Position numbers and translations under genes: made by a program | Notes under the pieces: generated by a model | The model's input: the letters and a program-made list of their open reading frames with translations, nothing else | What the model was told of the DNA's origin: nothing | Database searches by the model: none | Shown here: positions 21,882 to 26,170 of the stretch, piece by piece | Numbering within the stretch: position 1 is the stretch's first letter | Layout of the letters: each line of letters opens with the position of its first letter | Origin: CAYJFK01 sp964369475 | Lineage (GTDB): Bacteria; Bacillota; Clostridia; Oscillospirales; Feifaniaceae | Length of the DNA: 26,170 bases | Assembly: GCA_964369475.1 (NCBI GenBank) | Contig: CAYJFK010000031.1 | Coordinates: 1 to 26,170, forward strand | Direction: 5' to 3'

Positions 21882-24077
21882 CTACCCTTTAAAACTTCTA
21901 AGCGATAGAGCGTTTAGCACTACCGATACCGAACTTAGCGCCATTGCTCCGCCCGCTATCATGGGGTCGAGCAGTGGGCCGCCAAAGGCATATAGTAGGC
22001 CTGCCGCTATCGGGATGCCTGCTGTGTTGTAGGCAAATGCCCAGAATAGGCCGCCCTTTATGCGCTTTATCGTGGCACGAGAGAGCGATATTGCCGTAGC
22101 TATACCCTCGGGATCGCCCGACATTAGAACGATAGATGCCGACTCTACCGCAACATCTGTTCCCGTGCCTATCGCAATGCCTACATCTGCCGTAACGAGT
22201 GCCGGTGCATCGTTTACGCCGTCTCCGACCATGGCGACAACTCTGCCCTCGCCACGTAGGCGCTCTACCTCTGCCGCTTTGTGCTCGGGGAGAACGTCGG
22301 ACACTATCTTGTCTATGCCGACCTGTTTTGCTATTGCGGCGGCAGTTTTGGCGTTGTCACCCGTTAGCATAATGGGTTCTACCCCCATTGCCTTTAGCCG
22401 CTCAACCGCCGCCTTGCTTGTAGGTTTGCACTTGTCTATTGCCGACATAAGCGCCGCTAAGTTGCCATCTACCGATATAAACATAAGCATACTGCCTCCA
22501 CTCGAGAGCCGCTCTGCATCTGCCTTAGCCGCCGCAAGGTCTACCCCACGCTCCTCCATGAGCTTTTGGTTGCCTGCAAGCACGACCTTGCCCTCTACAA
22601 GTGCTTCGATACCTCGTCCGGGGATTGCTGTAAACTCGGTCGCAGGTCTTACCCCCTCGCCTGCTGCATCTACAATTGCACGGGCGACAGGGTGTTCCGA
22701 CCCATGTTCAGCAGCTGCCGCTATGCGCAAAACGGCATCTCTTTCCATGCCGTATGGCACGATTTCTTCCAATATCGGGCGTCCCTCTGTTATAGTGCCT
22801 GTTTTATCGAGCACAACAGTGTTAACTCTGCCTGCACTCTCGAGCGCTTCTCCACCCTTGATAAGTATGCCGTGCTGTGCTCCGACTCCCGTACCGACCA
22901 TTATTGCGGTAGGTGTCGCAAGCCCCAAGGCACAGGGGCAGGCGATGACGAGAACAGAGACAAATACGTTCAGCACAAAGGGTACATCCTTACCCATAAC
23001 CGCCCATATAAGAGCGGCAATCGTCGCTATAACAAGTACCGACGGCACAAATACGCCCGATACCTTATCGGCAAGCCTTGCTATGGGAGCTTTTTTGCCC
23101 TGTGCTTCTTCCACTATCGAAATTATCTTGGAGAGCGCCGTCTCCGACCCGACTGCCGTTGCCCTCATGTCTATAAGTCCTTCGCCATTTATCGCACCAC
23201 CAACAAGGCTGTCGCCTACCGTCTTTTCAACGGGGAGACTCTCTCCGGTCAGCATCGATTCGTCTATCGTCGAGTGACCTTCTATAACAATGCCATCGAC
23301 AGGAAGTGCACTACCGGGGCGCACACGCAGTATATCCCCTACCGCCACTTCGCTTTGCGGCACTTCTATTTCCTTGCCCTCTCTAACAAGTGTCGCCGTT
23401 TTTGGTGCTAAGTTCATAAGGCGCTTTATCGCCTGAGATGTCGCACCCTTTGCACGCATCTCGAGCTGTTTTCCGAGCATTACAAGTGTTATAACTACCG
23501 CCGCTGATTCGTAATAAACGCTGTGCAAAAAGTGCGCCTGACCGCCCACCACCATTGCCGTTGCAAAAAGGCTATATAAAAATGCCGATCCCGTCCCTAT
23601 CGCCACTAGCGAATCCATGTTGGGAGATTTCCCTATAAGGTGCTTAAAACCACGCACAAAAAAACCTCTGCCGGCATAGAGTACAGGCAGTACAAGTACA
23701 AGCTGTATCAGCACTATTGTTAGAGCCGACATATGCGGCATTGGCCAGTTTAGCATGTGACCCATCGACAGATAAAATAGCGGTACCGTAAAGATAGCCG
23801 CCAGTATAAGGCGCTTTCTGTCTGCCTCTATTGCAAGATGCTCGTCGCTGGCACTTTCCTTATCCTCGGGGGCATACGGATCGTAGCCCGCTTTTTTTAT
23901 TGCCGTCATCATCTCGGAGGGGCGAATTAAACTTGGGTCGTACTCCACTTCGGCAATCTTTGTAACGAGGTTAACATCGCACCTCTCTATACCCTTTTTA
24001 CGGCGCAACACACGCTCGACTGCCGACGAGCAGGCGGCGCATGTCATGCCGTTTACACCGATTTTTAGCTCTTCCAT
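21882..24077 (-). CDS. copA: Copper-exporting P1B-type ATPase CopA
   Basis: 731-residue membrane pump exporting Cu(I) from the cytoplasm. One N-terminal heavy-metal domain has GMTCAACS (Cys13, Cys16). The membrane part includes the CPC triad (residues 380-382 in VIACPCALGLATP). Other P-type marks are the actuator MLTGES, the phosphorylation site DKTGT (Asp424), EHGSEHPVARAI with the HP dipeptide, MLTGDNAKTA and GDGVNDAPAL. The frame is open upstream to 24185, overlapping csoR, but the ATG at 24077 follows AAAGGAGATACT and starts the metal domain directly. It lies 52 bp after csoR in one operon; no copZ chaperone gene is present between them. Regulation is by CsoR at the promoter 24454-24482. 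Confidence 0.96.
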   Translation of the reverse strand: MEELKIGVNGMTCAACSSAVERVLRRKKGIERCDVNLVTKIAEVEYDPSLIRPSEMMTAIKKAGYDPYAPEDKESASDEHLAIEADRKRLILAAIFTVPLFYLSMGHMLNWPMPHMSALTIVLIQLVLVLPVLYAGRGFFVRGFKHLIGKSPNMDSLVAIGTGSAFLYSLFATAMVVGGQAHFLHSVYYESAAVVITLVMLGKQLEMRAKGATSQAIKRLMNLAPKTATLVREGKEIEVPQSEVAVGDILRVRPGSALPVDGIVIEGHSTIDESMLTGESLPVEKTVGDSLVGGAINGEGLIDMRATAVGSETALSKIISIVEEAQGKKAPIARLADKVSGVFVPSVLVIATIAALIWAVMGKDVPFVLNVFVSVLVIACPCALGLATPTAIMVGTGVGAQHGILIKGGEALESAGRVNTVVLDKTGTITEGRPILEEIVPYGMERDAVLRIAAAAEHGSEHPVARAIVDAAGEGVRPATEFTAIPGRGIEALVEGKVVLAGNQKLMEERGVDLAAAKADAERLSSGGSMLMFISVDGNLAALMSAIDKCKPTSKAAVERLKAMGVEPIMLTGDNAKTAAAIAKQVGIDKIVSDVLPEHKAAEVERLRGEGRVVAMVGDGVNDAPALVTADVGIAIGTGTDVAVESASIVLMSGDPEGIATAISLSRATIKRIKGGLFWAFAYNTAGIPIAAGLLYAFGGPLLDPMIAGGAMALSSVSVVLNALSLRSFKG

Positions 24078-24129
24078 AGTATCTCCTTTTGGTTTATATA
24101 AATTAAGTGTTCCACGCAAGCATAAGAAT

Positions 24130-24435
24130 CTATCTGAGAAGCCTTTCAAAGAGCTCCATAAAGTCGTTTGAAGCGCTCTCGTCACCCTCTGTAATTGCAG
24201 GAGTTACGCATGAGTGAAAATGACTTTTGGCAAGCTCGAGCCCGAAATTGCGTAGCCCTTTTTCTGCCGCTAAAACTTGAATTACAATATCGCCGCAAAA
24301 ACGATCTTCTTCAAGCATTGCCTTAACGCCCTTTATCTGTCCCTCTATGCGAGAAAGGCGGTTTATGAGCTTTTTGCGCTCGGCCTCCTCCCATGGAGTT
24401 CGCCTTGATTTATGACAACAGTTTTGCTCCTTCAT
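24130..24435 (-). CDS. csoR: Copper-sensing transcriptional repressor CsoR
   Basis: 101-residue helical repressor of the CsoR/RcnR family. The Cu(I) ligand set is complete and correctly spaced: Cys47, then His72 and Cys76 (HFHSC), as in Cys-x24-His-x3-Cys of known CsoR. NRLSRIEGQIKGVKAMLEED is the typical first helix. Extra Cys6, Cys7 and His8 near the N-terminus could add metal binding. The GTG at 24444 is part of GAGGTGA, the binding site for the ATG at 24435, which I chose. It is transcribed ahead of copA; copper binding should release the operator and induce both. Confidence 0.93.
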   Translation of the reverse strand: MKEQNCCHKSRRTPWEEAERKKLINRLSRIEGQIKGVKAMLEEDRFCGDIVIQVLAAEKGLRNFGLELAKSHFHSCVTPAITEGDESASNDFMELFERLLR

Positions 24436-24453
24436 ATCTATCACCTCGGCTTC

Positions 24454-24482
24454 ATTATATACCCCCTATGGGTATTTGTCAA
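24454..24482 (-). promoter_or_regulatory. csoR-copA promoter with embedded CsoR operator
   Basis: Minus strand TTGACA (24477-24482), 17-bp spacer, TATAAT (24454-24459): perfect consensus. The inverted repeat ATACCC-n5-GGGTAT (24459-24475), matching the known CsoR-type TACCC/GGGTA operator pattern, fills the spacer, so bound CsoR would exclude RNA polymerase. The predicted transcript starts right at the ribosome binding site. Confidence 0.85.
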
Positions 24483-24521
24483 GCGATAATTTATACTTTT
24501 TTCATCTATAAAATCCTTTCC

Positions 24522-24550
24522 TTGACAAGGTCGTAACTAATTGGTATAAT
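24522..24550 (+). promoter_or_regulatory. Consensus sigma-A promoter for the thiamine-uptake transcript
   Basis: TTGACA (24522-24527), 17-bp spacer, TATAAT (24545-24550); the transcript would begin near 24557, at the first base of the TPP aptamer. It is divergent from the csoR promoter about 40 bp away. Confidence 0.85.
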
Positions 24551-24555
24551 ATACG

Positions 24556-24647
24556 CAATCGGGGGAGCCTTAAAAAGCTGAGATTAGTCGATTATTCGTC
24601 TTAAACCCTTAATACCTGAAGTGGATAATGCCAACGTAGGAAGATTG
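24556..24647 (+). promoter_or_regulatory. TPP riboswitch (THI-box) aptamer
   Basis: Conserved THI-box segments are in order: GGGGGAGCC, GCTGAGA, ACCCTTAATACCTGA and GGATAATGCCAACGTAGGAAG. P1 can close as CAATC (24556-24560) with GATTG (24643-24647). Thiamine pyrophosphate binding should shut off the two downstream ThiT genes through the terminator at 24684-24712. GGATAATGC of the aptamer (24623-24631) is perfectly complementary to GCATTATCC (24678-24686), the likely antiterminator pairing. Confidence 0.97.
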
Positions 24648-24683
24648 AATATGCCAGTACCTTTCAATACCTTTTTTGCATTA

Positions 24684-24712
24684 TCCTTTCGAATTTCGAA
24701 AGGAGTTTTTTT
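24684..24712 (+). terminator. Riboswitch-controlled terminator that also hides the thiT ribosome binding site
   Basis: TCCTTTCGA (24684-24692), loop ATT, TCGAAAGGA (24696-24704), then G and seven Ts (24706-24712), ending directly at the ATG of 24713. The 3' arm contains AAAGGAG, the ribosome binding site. One hairpin can thus block both elongation and initiation. The 5' arm overlaps the antiterminator bases 24678-24686 by three bases. Confidence 0.88.
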
Positions 24713-25381
24713 ATGCCAATTTCCAAAACCCACAGGCTGGTAGAGTCTGCAATTTTACTCGGAGTTTCGATAGTTCTTACATACCTATCAAAGCTCGTAC
24801 CGCTCCAACTTCCCTTTGGCGGCTCTGTAACGCTTGCCTCTATGGTGCCTGTCGTCGTGCTCGGTTACAAGTACGGATTTAAATGGGGTATGCTCTCAGG
24901 CTTTGTCTTTAGCATACTTCAAATGATGACAGGATTTGACACAATGGCGGCATACTTCCTGCCGGGCGAGGGGCAGATGTTATTCTTCAATGCCATCCTT
25001 ATTACATTTATCGACTACACCCTTGCATACACCGTTATAGGGCTCTCGGGCATCTTTAAGGGCAAGTTTAAAAACCCTGTAAAGGAGCTTGTAATGGGAT
25101 CTGTCGTCGTGCTACTGCTAAGATACCTTGCTCACTTTGCCTCGGGCGCTATCTTCTGGGGTTCTTATGCCGAATGGTTCTTCTCGCAAGGCACGCTTGG
25201 CGGCTTTGGGGAGTGGGTGCTTGCAAATATCGGCGGTCTTAATCTATCGCTCTTTTACTCGGCATTTTACAATGGGCTATACATGATACCCGAAACAATT
25301 CTAACGGCAATAGTTGTTGGAGTTTTGGCAAAAACACTGCCAAAGCAGCTCGGCATCTCGCAGCCTGCAAGCGTTTCTTGA
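24713..25381 (+). CDS. thiT: ECF transporter thiamine S-component ThiT, paralogue 1
   Basis: 222-residue integral membrane protein with about six spans, the substrate-binding subunit of a group II energy-coupling factor transporter for thiamine. Family marks are LPFGGSVTLASMVPVVVLGYKYG, FIDYTLAYTVIGLSGIF and LRYLAHFASGAIFWGSYAEW (the conserved His and Trp that line the thiamine pocket in characterised ThiT), followed by FYSAFYNGLYMIPE with the conserved Tyr and Asn. The energising subunits EcfA, EcfA' and EcfT are not in the window and are normally encoded elsewhere and shared. The ATG at 24713 uses the AAAGGAG inside the riboswitch terminator. The assignment is strengthened by the TPP riboswitch directly upstream. 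Confidence 0.94.
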   Translation: MPISKTHRLVESAILLGVSIVLTYLSKLVPLQLPFGGSVTLASMVPVVVLGYKYGFKWGMLSGFVFSILQMMTGFDTMAAYFLPGEGQMLFFNAILITFIDYTLAYTVIGLSGIFKGKFKNPVKELVMGSVVVLLLRYLAHFASGAIFWGSYAEWFFSQGTLGGFGEWVLANIGGLNLSLFYSAFYNGLYMIPETILTAIVVGVLAKTLPKQLGISQPASVS

Positions 25382-25424
25382 GCGTTGTAATTGAATAATC
25401 AGCTTTAGTAAAGGAGTTTTTATA

Positions 25425-26081
25425 ATGACAATAACCATTTCAAAAACGCACAGACTTGTGGAGTCGGCCGTCTTGCTTGGCGTTTCCATTGTGCTTGCCT
25501 ATATATCAAAGCTAAACCCAATTATGCTGCCCTTCGGTGGCTCTGTAACACTTGCCTCTATGGTGCCTGTTCTTATACTGGGTTATAAATACGGCATAAA
25601 ATGGGGACTGCTTTCGGGATTTGCTCTATCGATAATGCAAATGCTGATGGGTCTGCAATACATGATGGCATATTTCCTCCCCGGCGAAGGGCAGATGCTA
25701 CTTATAAATGCTGTACTTACAACAGTGCTCGATTTTACCGTGGGATATACAGTTATCGGACTGTCGGGCATATTTAAAGGTAAGTTCAAAAGCTCTGCAA
25801 AAGAGCTTGTCTTGGGCTCTGTATTTGCCATGACACTTAGGTATATCGCCCACTTTTTGTCGGGTGCGCTCTTTTGGGGTCAATATGCCGAATGGTTCTT
25901 CTCACAAGGGGCTCTGGGCGGGTTTGGCAGTTGGGTGCTTGCAAATATAGGCGGAGCTGAGCTGTCGATATTCTATTCGGCCTTTTACAATGCACTGTAC
26001 ATGATCCCCGAAACAATTTTAACGGCAATGGTACTTGCTCTCATGGCAAGAGTTATTCCCAAGCAGATCGGAATTAAATAG
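25425..26081 (+). CDS. ECF transporter thiamine S-component ThiT, paralogue 2
   Basis: 218-residue tandem paralogue of the preceding gene, by eye roughly 70% identical with no large gaps, starting 43 bp after it with its own AAAGGAG site. There is no second riboswitch, so both should answer to the same TPP signal. The His/Trp block (LRYIAHFLSGALFWGQYAEW) and Tyr/Asn block (FYSAFYNALYMIPE) are kept. One segment differs: IDYTLAY of paralogue 1 reads LDFTVGY here, so an aromatic hydroxyl in a region next to the binding site is lost. It may bind thiamine with different affinity or take another thiamine precursor; that is inference. Confidence 0.9.
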   Translation: MTITISKTHRLVESAVLLGVSIVLAYISKLNPIMLPFGGSVTLASMVPVLILGYKYGIKWGLLSGFALSIMQMLMGLQYMMAYFLPGEGQMLLINAVLTTVLDFTVGYTVIGLSGIFKGKFKSSAKELVLGSVFAMTLRYIAHFLSGALFWGQYAEWFFSQGALGGFGSWVLANIGGAELSIFYSAFYNALYMIPETILTAMVLALMARVIPKQIGIK

Positions 26082-26127
26082 CCCTTTCACTGGCTTGAAA
26101 CCTTAGTTTTACCGACATACACAAAAA

Positions 26128-26169
26128 ACGCTTACCTGCTAAACAGGTAAGCGTCAGACTGGAGAAAAA
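26128..26169. terminator. Hairpin terminator (minus-strand T tract) with shared 16-nt motif
   Basis: ACGCTTACCTG (26128-26138), loop CTAAA, CAGGTAAGCGT (26144-26154). On the minus strand it is followed by TTTTTT, so it is a good terminator for a leftward gene beyond the window; it could also stop the thiT transcript from the left. TCAGACTGGAGAAAAA (26154-26169) is the exact reverse complement of 14985-15000, which also borders a hairpin. Confidence 0.75.
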
Positions 26170-26170
26170 C

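Noticed and set aside
22060..23277. 405-codon plus-strand frame antisense to copA
   Set aside because: Ser/Thr/Ala/Pro-rich shadow of the strongly biased copA codons; no family features, and copA is unambiguous.

Overview
The window looks like chromosomal DNA of a Gram-positive, spore-former-related Bacillota, most likely class Clostridia. The basis is gene content: a DnaD-domain protein with a DnaC/DnaI-type helicase loader, ThyX, MltG next to a U32 peptidase, an OpuC-type osmolyte transporter, a CsoR-CopA pair, a TPP riboswitch upstream of ThiT, DUF5050 and DUF4358 proteins beside MBOAT and DHHW proteins, strong AGGAGG-type ribosome binding sites and frequent TTG/GTG starts. I see no phage, plasmid, transposase, CRISPR, tRNA or rRNA gene.

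Layout. (1) 1-5319, + strand: envelope cluster. A membrane-anchored DUF5050 protein is followed by a remarkably self-complementary intergenic element (1936-2124), a DUF4358 lipoprotein, an MBOAT O-acyltransferase and its DHHW/AlgX-like partner, probably for O-acylation of a surface polymer. (2) 5404-10001, + strand: a tightly coupled six-gene operon (WecG/TagA/CpsF glycosyltransferase, thyX, thymidylate kinase-like protein, DUF2156, GNAT, 5-formyl-THF cyclo-ligase), seemingly started by a promoter that leaves almost no leader, and closed by a bidirectional terminator. (3) 10058-10144, - strand: a 28-residue Cys-rich membrane microprotein with a good ribosome binding site. (4) 10229-14319, + strand: mltG, a U32 peptidase (TrhP-like), a terminator, and a penicillin-binding protein. 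(5) 14320-15060: a 741-bp gene-free stretch packed with palindromes, a 19-G homopolymer and two identical 28-bp hairpins. (6) 15061-18664, - strand: an OpuC-type ABC transporter whose permease is fused to two tandem substrate-binding domains. The domains share a ~638-bp core in which I found no differences, although its flanks have diverged. A long, foldable leader precedes the operon. (7) 19030-21056, - strand: DnaC-like loader and DnaD-like protein. (8) 21215-21730, - strand: a GNAT acetyltransferase with a near-leaderless promoter. (9) 21882-24435, - strand: csoR-copA with the CsoR operator placed between -35 and -10. (10) 24522-26081, + strand: consensus promoter, TPP riboswitch with a readable antiterminator/terminator switch, and two tandem ThiT paralogues.

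Most genes are standard. The less ordinary material is (a) the homogenised tandem receptor in the osmolyte transporter, (b) two structured non-coding elements (1936-2124 and the opu leader), (c) the Cys-rich microprotein, (d) a terminator-like hairpin inside the MBOAT gene, and (e) a palindrome-plus-16-nt motif found at two places about 11 kb apart. All functional assignments come from motif recognition by eye; no database search was run.
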